DNA of 64,000 nucleotides from an uncultured Pirellulaceae bacterium. GTDB lineage: Bacteria; Planctomycetota; Planctomycetia; Pirellulales; Pirellulaceae. The position numbers were made by a program, and so were the translations under genes. This document shows positions 18,806 through 26,959 of the stretch, piece after piece. The stretch spans positions 1-64,000 of the forward strand of contig CALHPU010000007.1 in the NCBI GenBank assembly GCA_938036435.1, in the 5' to 3' direction. The notes below the pieces were generated by a model. The model was not told where the DNA came from. It worked only from the letters and a program-made list of their open reading frames with translations, and ran no database searches. Every line of letters begins with the position of its first letter. The stretch's first letter is position 1.

Positions 18806-19291
18806 TCAACTAATGATCTGTTGAATTTCCATGCCGTAAATCAGTATCAACACCAGACGAATCGCCACCGACGCCGCGATCAGAGCCGCCAGTGTCTCAA
18901 TCAGTCCCTGCCGGTCGATCCAGATGGCGATCAATCCCGGAATGATAAATCCAATCACCGAAAACGTAGGTTCTCCCTCGGTCAATAACCCCATCGTTCC
19001 TAAAGAGGCGAAGGGGATAAGGTCCATCAGCATTCGAACAATGTATCCGACGAGAATCATTAGCACCGTTCGCCTTCGTCCGTAAACGATGACGAACGTC
19101 GACAGCAAGTGCACGATGAAATAAGTCGTGACGGCGGCGACAATTGTCAGCAGCACATCGACAGGTCGGTCCAGAAAAACGGCAACATAGCCGGGCACGA
19201 CCATGCCGCCTGCCGCTAAACCGAACAGTTCGGAAAACAGCAGGCTGACGCAAAGGCCAATCCCGATCGCAACGGTAAGTAGTTCTTCCAT
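18806..19291 (-). CDS. pgsC: Poly-gamma-glutamate biosynthesis protein PgsC/CapC
   Basis: A 161-residue integral membrane protein with four to five hydrophobic segments. It opens with the typical family start (EELLTVAIGIGLCVSLLFSE) and the GGMVVPGYVA motif. PgsC/CapC works with the ligase PgsB/CapB in making poly-gamma-glutamate at the membrane. It lies 64 bases after pgsB and 53 bases before pgsW. Confidence 0.92.
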   Translation of the reverse strand: MEELLTVAIGIGLCVSLLFSELFGLAAGGMVVPGYVAVFLDRPVDVLLTIVAAVTTYFIVHLLSTFVIVYGRRRTVLMILVGYIVRMLMDLIPFASLGTMGLLTEGEPTFSVIGFIIPGLIAIWIDRQGLIETLAALIAASVAIRLVLILIYGMEIQQIIS

Positions 19292-19355
19292 CAGTCTTTG
19301 GTTTTCGGTGTGAGGTTTTCGGTAGAAGTAGCAGACAAATTTACTGCTAGGGACA

Positions 19356-20552
19356 TTACTCGAATTTCTTTAACTTGCTGCGGTTGGCAAAGTAGCGGAC
19401 CAGTTCGAGACCGACGCCGCCAATATTGGCCATGCCCATGACGAGCGCTGAATCACCGGCCAGTTCGACGACGGTTTCAAAGATTTCGTCCACCCGTCGG
19501 TCTTCGGCAAACGAGATCTTCATGGGATCGATGCCGGCGCGCGTGGCGGCTTTGGCGAAAATGTAGGTCCCGCTTCCGATCAGCAAGTAGTGATCAGGTT
19601 GAGGCCAATTGGCGACGACGTTACCCAGTTGATACGAGCGGTCTGGGCGATCCGCGCGGCAATTGAACACTGCAATTCGGCGTTTGACGTTCGGGTAGCG
19701 GTCCAACGCCATTTGCCAAATGCGCTCGGTCGATTCAGGATCGTTGGCGGCGAATCCGTTGACAAAAGTAATGTCCCGCATGAAGAACGCCATCTCGTAA
19801 GCCGTCATGGCACCGGAGTCAGGTTTGGCCGCCCACATCCCATCGAGTGCGACCTGACGATCAACACCCAGATCCTGACAGATCCGCAGCGCTAGCGCCA
19901 CGTTTTCGGCATGCTCGACATACGCGAACCCGTTCAGGTCCTCGTCAGAGATTGCTTCAACATCTTCGTCGGTGATGCCGATCAGTTCGGTGTTGCGATC
20001 CTTCGTCGACATCTCAAAAATATCGATGTGGTCTCGTTCGGCGGTGTACAGTTTTCCGTTAACAGGCGTCATTCCTGCAAGGGCCAGCCCGACATCTCTT
20101 TCGCCGGGCCCCATCACGTCTAAATGATCCTCCCGCGCGTTGGTGATTACACCATGAGTCGCGTTAACGAATTTGTTTTCGCTTAACCACTGCAAGTGGG
20201 GGATCAGCGCCATGCACTCAATCACTAGTGCCTCGGCTTTCAAATCAACGGCCGCCGCAACGATGCGAATTTGTTCAATCACGTTGGCTCGCGCCGGACG
20301 GAAGACAGGAAACTCTGCGCCGTCTGGCAAGATCATACGTGGCAAAGTTCCGGTCGTTTTGCAGCACGTTCGAATCCCCCCGGATCGCAAGCCGGCAGCA
20401 ATCAATCGCGCAACGCTGGACTTACCACGTGTTCCATTGACGTGGATCCGGATTGGAATCTGTTTTAGCCGCCGGCGGTGCGCGGCCGCTTCGGCGATGC
20501 CTGCAGCGGTTAACAGGCCGGTGGCTGCCGTCAAAATCGCTATGGAACTCAT
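19356..20552 (-). CDS. pgsB: Poly-gamma-glutamate synthase PgsB/CapB
   Basis: ATP-dependent amide ligase of the Mur-ligase superfamily that polymerises glutamate through the gamma-carboxyl. The 398 residues have an N-terminal hydrophobic segment (about residues 4-23), the P-loop NGTRGKSS (39-46), and the ITNAREDHLDVMGP segment characteristic of CapB. The ATG at 20552 is chosen because it places the membrane segment at the N-terminus; a TTG at 20618 would add 22 residues of no recognisable type. It heads the pgsB-pgsC-pgsW operon. No capA/pgsA and no PGA hydrolase gene is in the window. Confidence 0.93.
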   Translation of the reverse strand: MSSIAILTAATGLLTAAGIAEAAAHRRRLKQIPIRIHVNGTRGKSSVARLIAAGLRSGGIRTCCKTTGTLPRMILPDGAEFPVFRPARANVIEQIRIVAAAVDLKAEALVIECMALIPHLQWLSENKFVNATHGVITNAREDHLDVMGPGERDVGLALAGMTPVNGKLYTAERDHIDIFEMSTKDRNTELIGITDEDVEAISDEDLNGFAYVEHAENVALALRICQDLGVDRQVALDGMWAAKPDSGAMTAYEMAFFMRDITFVNGFAANDPESTERIWQMALDRYPNVKRRIAVFNCRADRPDRSYQLGNVVANWPQPDHYLLIGSGTYIFAKAATRAGIDPMKISFAEDRRVDEIFETVVELAGDSALVMGMANIGGVGLELVRYFANRSKLKKFE

Positions 20553-21013
20553 CGGATTTTTTCGTTTTCTCGGGAGCGGACTAAGTGACTGATGTGAAAA
20601 ACAGGTGAAGGTCGCCAATAAGTCGATTTCAGGAGTGGGAAGTGTAACTAAAAATGCAAAACAAAGGGCAATTCAAACGCCATTAATTCTGATCAATCAA
20701 ACTTTTCCTTGACGCGTTATACGTACAAAGCGGCGTTCGGTTTGGTCTGTTTCGAGCTGATTGTTTGAAGAGTTGTTTCTTCGTTGGTCGACTTGATAAA
20801 GTAATGATGGAAAACACGCCAATCTAATTAGATTAGAGGAAACTTGGCGACGCTCGCCCGGTTTCAACTGAACGCGGCATATTCTATGTAACACGACTCT
20901 CCGAGTCGTCATTCGCGTACCGTTATGACTCGGAGAGTCGTGCCACACTATGGGTTCGGTCGTCGAAAACGAACAGATTCTTAGTTCACCAACCAAAGAG
21001 CAATTATTGTTTC
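20553..21013. other. Intergenic region with nested inverted repeat
   Basis: About 460 bases between divergent pgsB and the DUF1592 gene. It holds the inverted repeat at 20892-20942 (listed separately). No gene was found, and no promoter could be assigned with confidence. Confidence 0.5.
20892..20942. repeat. Nested inverted repeat (REP-like)
   Basis: Two perfect 16-base arms, CACGACTCTCCGAGTC at 20892-20907 and its complement at 20927-20942, are separated by 19 bases. Each arm is itself a small hairpin (GACTC-TCC-GAGTC). It looks like an interspersed palindromic element, not a terminator, because there is no T-run. Confidence 0.85.
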
Positions 21014-23761
21014 ATGACTTTTAGAGTTAACAATTCGATCTGCTTGCTCACAATCGCGTCGTTAGTGCATTGGTGGTTGGCCCTGATAATCTCGGGCTGG
21101 TTTGCTGGAAGTGTTATTGGACAAGAGAATGAAACTCAAGCGTTGTCCAATAATCAAGTCGACGCGCTCGACAGCCGTGTCGTCGGTGTCCTAGAAAGTT
21201 ATTGTGCAGACTGTCATCTGGACGGGGCGGACGAAGGTGGCGTCACCTTAGATGCTTTGCTAGATCCCAACACGGCAGCGAACGAAAAAAAATTATGGGA
21301 TCGGGCACTCAAGCAACTGCGTCACGACTTGATGCCCCCGCGCGATATGGATCAGCCAAGTGCTGAGGAACAGCTGGCCGTTGAGCAATGGATCAAGCAA
21401 GCCGTGTTCGCCATCGATCCTGAAGATCCTGATCCCGGTCACGTCATCGTTCGCAGGCTTAATCGAATCGAGTATCGCAACACGATCAAAGATTTGCTTG
21501 GCTATGAAATCAATACAGATGTTTTGTTCCCCCCAGACGACACGGGGCATGGGTTTGACAACATGGCTGATGTATTGACGTTGTCTCCGATGCTGATGGA
21601 AAAGTATATCGATGCGGCCACTGAAGCTGTGATGGCGAGAGTCCCTTTAGTCTCGGGAGTTCCCAAGCAACAATGGTTTGTTGGGGAAGACTACGAAATT
21701 CTTCAACGAAGCAAACCTAGAGCGAAAGACACGCCCGAGGCATCAAATGAACAATCCAATGACGAGGCCGACGATGGCGGTCACTCAAGTAAGCCAGAGA
21801 GCGAAGATTCAACTGACGTTTCGGCTGACGAAGATAATCCGTTGGAGGCGATCGACATCAAAGATACGATGTTGCGATTTTTCTACAGTGGTGGTGGGAA
21901 AGCCAAATTGAATTTCAAGATCGATCAAGCGGGGAAATACGACTTCCTCGTGATGATCAGAGCGGGCGATGATTATGTCGAGGGTAAGGTTGATTCCAAT
22001 CGATGCCAAGTGAAGATCGTTGTTGACGACGAAACCATTGCCGATGAAGAATTCGCGCGAGAAGGTTGGGATAAGCACGAGTATCTCCTGAGCAAGAATT
22101 GGCAAAAGGGTGATCACTGGATGACGATAGACGTTACGCCGCTGACAAACGAGAAACAGACGCGTCGCCTGAGGTTGGAAGTAGGCGAAACGCGATTGAC
22201 GGGGCCGCTGGACGATCCGGATAGTCTTGTTTATCCCGAACGACATGGGGAGTTCTTTCCTGATGCCATCCCAGAGGGCAACGACGCGCGGAAGCAATAC
22301 GCGGGCAAGCTCCTGTTCAAAGCGGCCAAAAAAGCGTTCCGTCGTCCGCCGGAACCAGAGACCGTCGAGCGTTTGGTGGAGCTGGCGGAGTCGGTTTGGT
22401 CCGTCGAAGGTAGCGACGAAGCCACCTTCGAAAGAGGTATCGCTCAATCCTTCATCGCAATCCTGTCCTCACCCAATTTTATTTTTCGCGAGACGTTTCC
22501 CGTCAGCCAATCCGATTCGGTCGAGGGAGACCCGTCGGCCCGCAAGTCAATCGACAAGGCGCTGATCGACGAGTACTCGCTGGCGACACGGTTGTCCTAT
22601 TTCTTATGGTCGACCATGCCAGATGAACGCATGATCAAATTGGCCGATGAAGGCAAGCTAAGAAGTGATTTTGATGAAGTGGTAAACAGGATGGTGGAGG
22701 ATGATCGGTTTGCCTCTTTCTATAAAAACTTTTTGGGTCAGTGGTTACGTACCCGTGATATCGATTCGGTCACGATTGATGCGTTCGCCGTCTTGCGAAG
22801 CGGAGAAGAGGCGGAGCTCGCACGAGAACTTCATACCAAGATCGATCGTTTGAAGGAGATCAGGGATCAACTGACCGAGGATCAACGCGTGGAACTTAAA
22901 TCTTGCTACCGACAGTTGAGAAAGATGTACGAGAAAGCAAAAAAGTTTGCGCTCAAAACAGAGCTTCGGCGCAGCATGCGGCAAGAAACCGAAATGTTGT
23001 TTGAACACATCGTGAAAACCGATTCTGATTTAGTCCAATTGATCGACTGCGATTTTACTTTCCTCGATGAACGTTTGGCTTACCATTACGGTATCGAAGG
23101 CGTTGAGGGAGAGCAAATGCGTCTGGTGAAGTTAGATCCCAAGGATCATCGTGGCGGTGTTCTTACGCACGGGTCGTTTTTGGCCGTGACTTCCAACCCC
23201 GACCGCACCTCGCCCGTAAAACGAGGAGTGTTTGTGTTGGATAACTTACTTGGTATGCCGCCGGGGTCTCCGCCGCCAAACATCCCGGCACTGGAATTAA
23301 GTTCGGACGAGGATCTGACGAAGTTCACGCTGCGGAAGTCGCTGGCCATGCACCGAGAGGATCCGCTCTGTAGTTCCTGTCACAATCGGATGGATCCATT
23401 GGGATTGGCGTTGGAGAATTATGACGCCTTAGGCCGATATCGAACTCAGGAGTCTGAAATAGAAATCGACGCCAGCGGCGAACTGATTTCGGGGGAATCG
23501 TTCAAAAACATTGACGATTTGAAGAAAATACTGGCCACAAAACATAAAGAAGAGTTTTATCGCTGCGTGACAGAAAAATTGATGACCTATGCTTTAGGAA
23601 GACCGGTTGAGTATTATGACCTACAGACGATCGATGACATCGTCGCATCATTGCTCACAGAGGGCGGCAAGCCATCAGTGCTTCTTAAGGGAATCGTAGA
23701 ATCGCCTGCGTTCCAGATGACGCGGCTTGAACCATCGTCCAGTGCCAGTCGGATTGAGTAA
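21014..23761 (+). CDS. DUF1592-type planctomycete cytochrome c-like protein
   Basis: A 915-residue exported protein: hydrophobic N-terminus (about residues 9-36), a cytochrome-like haem site CADCH (64-68), then a DUF1587 region (RRLNRIEYRNTIKDLLG). A low-complexity acidic linker (about 235-275) and a beta-sandwich-like ligand domain follow. Next come a DUF1592 region (TRLSYFLWSTMPDE), a short charged coiled-coil-like insert (near KEIRDQLTEDQRVELKSC) and DUF1588 with a second Cys pair (CSSCHNRMDPLG). DUF1585 ends the protein (YALGRPVEYYD). These giant proteins are paired with DUF1552 proteins throughout planctomycetes. Their chemistry is unknown. The DUF1552 gene begins 28 bases after the stop. 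Confidence 0.92.
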   Translation: MTFRVNNSICLLTIASLVHWWLALIISGWFAGSVIGQENETQALSNNQVDALDSRVVGVLESYCADCHLDGADEGGVTLDALLDPNTAANEKKLWDRALKQLRHDLMPPRDMDQPSAEEQLAVEQWIKQAVFAIDPEDPDPGHVIVRRLNRIEYRNTIKDLLGYEINTDVLFPPDDTGHGFDNMADVLTLSPMLMEKYIDAATEAVMARVPLVSGVPKQQWFVGEDYEILQRSKPRAKDTPEASNEQSNDEADDGGHSSKPESEDSTDVSADEDNPLEAIDIKDTMLRFFYSGGGKAKLNFKIDQAGKYDFLVMIRAGDDYVEGKVDSNRCQVKIVVDDETIADEEFAREGWDKHEYLLSKNWQKGDHWMTIDVTPLTNEKQTRRLRLEVGETRLTGPLDDPDSLVYPERHGEFFPDAIPEGNDARKQYAGKLLFKAAKKAFRRPPEPETVERLVELAESVWSVEGSDEATFERGIAQSFIAILSSPNFIFRETFPVSQSDSVEGDPSARKSIDKALIDEYSLATRLSYFLWSTMPDERMIKLADEGKLRSDFDEVVNRMVEDDRFASFYKNFLGQWLRTRDIDSVTIDAFAVLRSGEEAELARELHTKIDRLKEIRDQLTEDQRVELKSCYRQLRKMYEKAKKFALKTELRRSMRQETEMLFEHIVKTDSDLVQLIDCDFTFLDERLAYHYGIEGVEGEQMRLVKLDPKDHRGGVLTHGSFLAVTSNPDRTSPVKRGVFVLDNLLGMPPGSPPPNIPALELSSDEDLTKFTLRKSLAMHREDPLCSSCHNRMDPLGLALENYDALGRYRTQESEIEIDASGELISGESFKNIDDLKKILATKHKEEFYRCVTEKLMTYALGRPVEYYDLQTIDDIVASLLTEGGKPSVLLKGIVESPAFQMTRLEPSSSASRIE

Positions 23762-23789
23762 TCAAACGAACTACGGATCGAGTAGACAC

Positions 23790-25154
23790 ATGAATAATCT
23801 TAACCGACGAAATTTTCTACGAGGAATCTCTGCAGCGATTGCGGTTCCCGCGATGACGTCGCTGGCCCCCGCGCGGGCGTTGGCCGCAGCGCGTAGCGCT
23901 AGTGCCGCCACGACCTCAAGTGGAGCTCCGCTGCGGACGGCGTTCATTCATTTCCCCAATGGTGCGATTCCTAAAGCATGGTGGCCTGAGGCTGGCAAGG
24001 ATGGCGACAAAGAACTCAAGCTAAGTCGGACACTTGCACCGCTAGAGTCCGTCAAGGATTCATTGCAAGTGTTGGAAGGGCTGGATATGGAACCCGCCCA
24101 ACCGGGTGCCGACGGTGCAGGTGATCACGCGCGCGGCAATGGAACTTTTTTGACTGGGGTCAGACTCAAAAAGAGTGCCACCGATATCCGCGCTGGCGTC
24201 TCGATCGATCAGATAATGGCGGCGAAAGTCGGTGACCAGACCCGATTCCGATCGCTGGAGTTAACGTGTGACGGAATTCGGACTTCTGGCGAATGCGATT
24301 CAGGATATAGCTGTGCCTATCAGTACAATCTGTCGTGGGCATCGCCCACGACACCTATGATGCCTGAAGCTAATCCGCGTTTGGTTTTTGAGAGGCTTTT
24401 TGGTTCGGGTTTGCCAGATCAACGTGCATCTAATTTTCAGCAAAGGCTGAAGCAACAAAAGTCTGTACTCGATTTCGTGATGGCCGATGCGCGAGCAATG
24501 CACAATCGTCTCCAACATTCGGATCGACACAAACTGGATGAGTATTTGACTTCGGTGCGATCGATTGAAGCGCGGATTCAGAAGGCTGAGAAGTTCAACA
24601 TGCCTGACGTGGCCAAGGTCGCGACGCCCAACGGGATCCCTGATGAGTACTCACGTCACATTGAGCTAATGTTCGATCTGATGCGGTTGGCTTTTCAAAC
24701 CGATTCGACGCGCGTTGCTACCTTTAGCCTTGCTCACGATGGCAGCAACCGTGCTTTCTCCGAAATTGGAATCGCCGAGGGACATCATGAGTTGAGCCAT
24801 CATCAGCACAACGAAGAGCGGATCGAAAAAGTCAGTAAGATCGACTTGTTTTACACTCAGCAGCTCGCCAAATTTCTCTCCGGTCTCGATTCGGTCAAAG
24901 ACACCGATGGAAATTCTATCCTGCATAACTCAATGATCGTTTATGGCAGTGGCAATGCTGACGGAAACCGTCATACGCATACCAACCTGCCGATTCTGTT
25001 GGCCGGAAAAGGCGGCGGTTCGGTTGCCTCGGGGCGCAGGGTTGACCATCAAGGCAAACCACTGACCAACCTCTTTTTATCGATGGCCGATCGGATGGGA
25101 GTGGAAGAACTGAACAGCTTTGGAGATTCGACAGGTCGCTTGAAAGATGTCTGA
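23790..25154 (+). CDS. Tat-exported DUF1552 protein
   Basis: The 454-residue protein starts with a twin-arginine signal (LNRRNFLRGISAA). The mature part has the family pattern FIHFPNGAIPKAWWPEAG, then LEGLDMEPA and later IVYGSGNADGNRHTHTNLP. DUF1552 belongs to the alkaline-phosphatase-like/DUF1501 neighbourhood of exported planctomycete proteins. It is always found next to a DUF1592 protein, as here, and the two probably act together in the periplasm. The ATG at 23790 is chosen because it puts the RR motif six residues from the start; a frame reaching back to 23727 overlaps the upstream gene. Confidence 0.92.
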   Translation: MNNLNRRNFLRGISAAIAVPAMTSLAPARALAAARSASAATTSSGAPLRTAFIHFPNGAIPKAWWPEAGKDGDKELKLSRTLAPLESVKDSLQVLEGLDMEPAQPGADGAGDHARGNGTFLTGVRLKKSATDIRAGVSIDQIMAAKVGDQTRFRSLELTCDGIRTSGECDSGYSCAYQYNLSWASPTTPMMPEANPRLVFERLFGSGLPDQRASNFQQRLKQQKSVLDFVMADARAMHNRLQHSDRHKLDEYLTSVRSIEARIQKAEKFNMPDVAKVATPNGIPDEYSRHIELMFDLMRLAFQTDSTRVATFSLAHDGSNRAFSEIGIAEGHHELSHHQHNEERIEKVSKIDLFYTQQLAKFLSGLDSVKDTDGNSILHNSMIVYGSGNADGNRHTHTNLPILLAGKGGGSVASGRRVDHQGKPLTNLFLSMADRMGVEELNSFGDSTGRLKDV

Positions 25155-25185
25155 TTGAGGGTAGCATCTTTGCCCCATTCAGTTC

Positions 25186-26514
25186 ATGCTTGAATTAATG
25201 AATCACTCAACCTCCAAATCGCCCCTTCGTTTGCCGACTTCTTCAAATTCTGCCAACACGTCTTCGCTGGCCGGTTCCTGTATCGATAAATCGTTTTCGG
25301 TTCCCTTTCGCCATCGGGTTTGGTTTTGTGACGACGTCTTCGAAGGATCTGAAACGGGTTGCGTTTCCTCCATTTTGAAAGAATGCTTCGCTGATTTCGA
25401 TAGTGACGCAACTCCTGACACCGACCCTGCCAAGGTCCAGATCTGGATTGACGATCAGATTGCCGATGCAAATCCACAGTGGGTTGATTCACTCCAGCAA
25501 GCGATTGGGGCGATGGGCCATTTGCGTTTGGTGGGGCCTGCTGAGCGAATTGTTGGTGGCGAGGAGTGTAAGATAGATGAGGCCATATCGGAACGGATTT
25601 TGGAGCGCATCAACGACGACGGGCTTGATCGGCGCAGTTACATCGTCGCCGTCGGCGGTGGTGCGGTACTGGACGCCGTTGGGTTCGCCGCAGCGATTGC
25701 TCATCGGGGAATCCGCCTGGTGAGATTTCCCTCGACCACACTCTCACAGGGTGATAGTGGTGTGGGCGTCAAAAACGCCGTCAACAGCTTTGGGAAAAAG
25801 AATTGGAAGGGAACTTTTTCGGTTCCTTGGGGTGTGGTCAACGATTACGCATTGCTCAGATCGTTGCCCGACGGTGATTTCGTAAGCGGTTTTTCCGAGG
25901 CGGTGAAAGTTTCGTTGCTGAAATCGACTGAGGGCTTTGTTTCGATTTCTGAATCGGCCGCTGCGATTGCTGCTAGAGAGGAAGCTGTCTGCCGCGCGGT
26001 GATTGAGCAATCGGCTGAACTCCATTTGCTGCACATTACCGAGGGCGGCGACCCGTTCGAGTTACTCGAAGCGCGACCGCTCGATTTTGGGCATTGGTCG
26101 GCTCATAAACTGGAGGCGGTCAGTGGATATTCAGTTTGTCATGGACGCGCGGTATCGATCGGGTTAGCGATTGACGTACTTTATTCAGTTCGTAGAACGG
26201 GCTTTCAGTTAACCGATGCGGCTCGAGTGATCGAGTGTTTGCTGCAGCTTGGGTTGCCCGTTTGGAATGAATTGTTGGACTCGAATCAATCAGAAATACT
26301 CGGTGGACTGGAAGAGTTTCGACAGCATTTGGGTGGGCGATTGACGGTGACGATGTTGGCCGATGTTGGGCATCCAGTGAACGTTCACCAAATCGATCAC
26401 GAAATCGTTAGTGAAGCCATCGAAGTGCTTGGCAACTTACATCGCGCCGCGACGGCGGCAAAGGAAGCTGAAGGAGTTTTTTGCGTGGCTGATTTTCTCG
26501 AAGATGTTTTCTAG
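25186..26514 (+). CDS. EboD-like sugar-phosphate cyclase (3-dehydroquinate-synthase family)
   Basis: The 442-residue protein has the NAD-binding VAVGGGAVLDAVGFAAAIAHRG segment and the metal-binding region PLDFGHWSAHKLEA with a second His in CHGRAVSIG. These are features of the dehydroquinate-synthase superfamily. The FGHWSAHKLE wording, rather than FGHTxGHAxE of AroB, points to the EboD branch. EboD belongs to the ebo clusters that move small metabolites to the periplasm. The N-terminal 35 residues are Ser-rich and unalignable; an ATG at 25198 is also possible. No other ebo gene is adjacent. Superfamily membership is clear; the branch is likely; the product is unknown. Confidence 0.8.
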   Translation: MLELMNHSTSKSPLRLPTSSNSANTSSLAGSCIDKSFSVPFRHRVWFCDDVFEGSETGCVSSILKECFADFDSDATPDTDPAKVQIWIDDQIADANPQWVDSLQQAIGAMGHLRLVGPAERIVGGEECKIDEAISERILERINDDGLDRRSYIVAVGGGAVLDAVGFAAAIAHRGIRLVRFPSTTLSQGDSGVGVKNAVNSFGKKNWKGTFSVPWGVVNDYALLRSLPDGDFVSGFSEAVKVSLLKSTEGFVSISESAAAIAAREEAVCRAVIEQSAELHLLHITEGGDPFELLEARPLDFGHWSAHKLEAVSGYSVCHGRAVSIGLAIDVLYSVRRTGFQLTDAARVIECLLQLGLPVWNELLDSNQSEILGGLEEFRQHLGGRLTVTMLADVGHPVNVHQIDHEIVSEAIEVLGNLHRAATAAKEAEGVFCVADFLEDVF

Positions 26515-26959
26515 CCCGGCGTGTGCGTTTTGAAGTTGCACATTTGAAAGCGAATTTCACATTCTGTTCGATAAAACGCACGTTAATTGAAAAGAGCGAA
26601 GCGTTTCAATACAAGCCCGACGCGCTAGCGAGGAATCCGAAAATCCTCGGAAATATCCGCTCGCTCGCGCTTCGGGCTTGTATTTGTGCAACTTCAAAAC
26701 GTGTGAGCGAGGAGCGCGGATACTTCAGTGCGTCTGGTTCACGCGTTGGATCAGTGTGAGTTCTTGCAAGATGGGCTCTTCTCTGTCAAGTAGGGTTATT
26801 GTGCCCAATGACACCATCCTACCTGCAGTAGATATTCGATAATACGTTTCTTCGGTACATAGCGTTTCTGTTTCATCTTCTCAGGCGGGCGGCGTTTGAC
26901 TACGATTGGCGGCTTCGTCCAACTCTATTTGTACCGCTCGATCTGACCCTCACTACTTT
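26515..26959. other. Intergenic region with long inverted-repeat element
   Basis: About 445 bases, largely taken up by the inverted-repeat element at 26527-26700. Frames inside the element are repeat-derived and not counted as genes. The remaining stretch before the transporter gene has no recognisable feature. Confidence 0.6.
26527..26700. repeat. Interspersed inverted-repeat element (full copy)
   Basis: Outer arms of 15 perfect bases, GTTTTGAAGTTGCAC at 26527-26541 and its complement at 26686-26700, enclose an inner imperfect palindrome at 26609-26632/26660-26683. The inner arms read ATACAAGCCCGA...CGCGCTAGCGAG against CTCGCTCGCGC...TCGGGCTTGTAT. A 34-base stretch of the right end (26667-26700) recurs at 62527-62560 with one mismatch. 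There is no transposase, so it is a REP- or MITE-like element. Confidence 0.88.

Noticed and set aside
26523-26759. 78-codon frame inside the inverted-repeat element
   Set aside because: It is made of the repeat arms and has no independent features.
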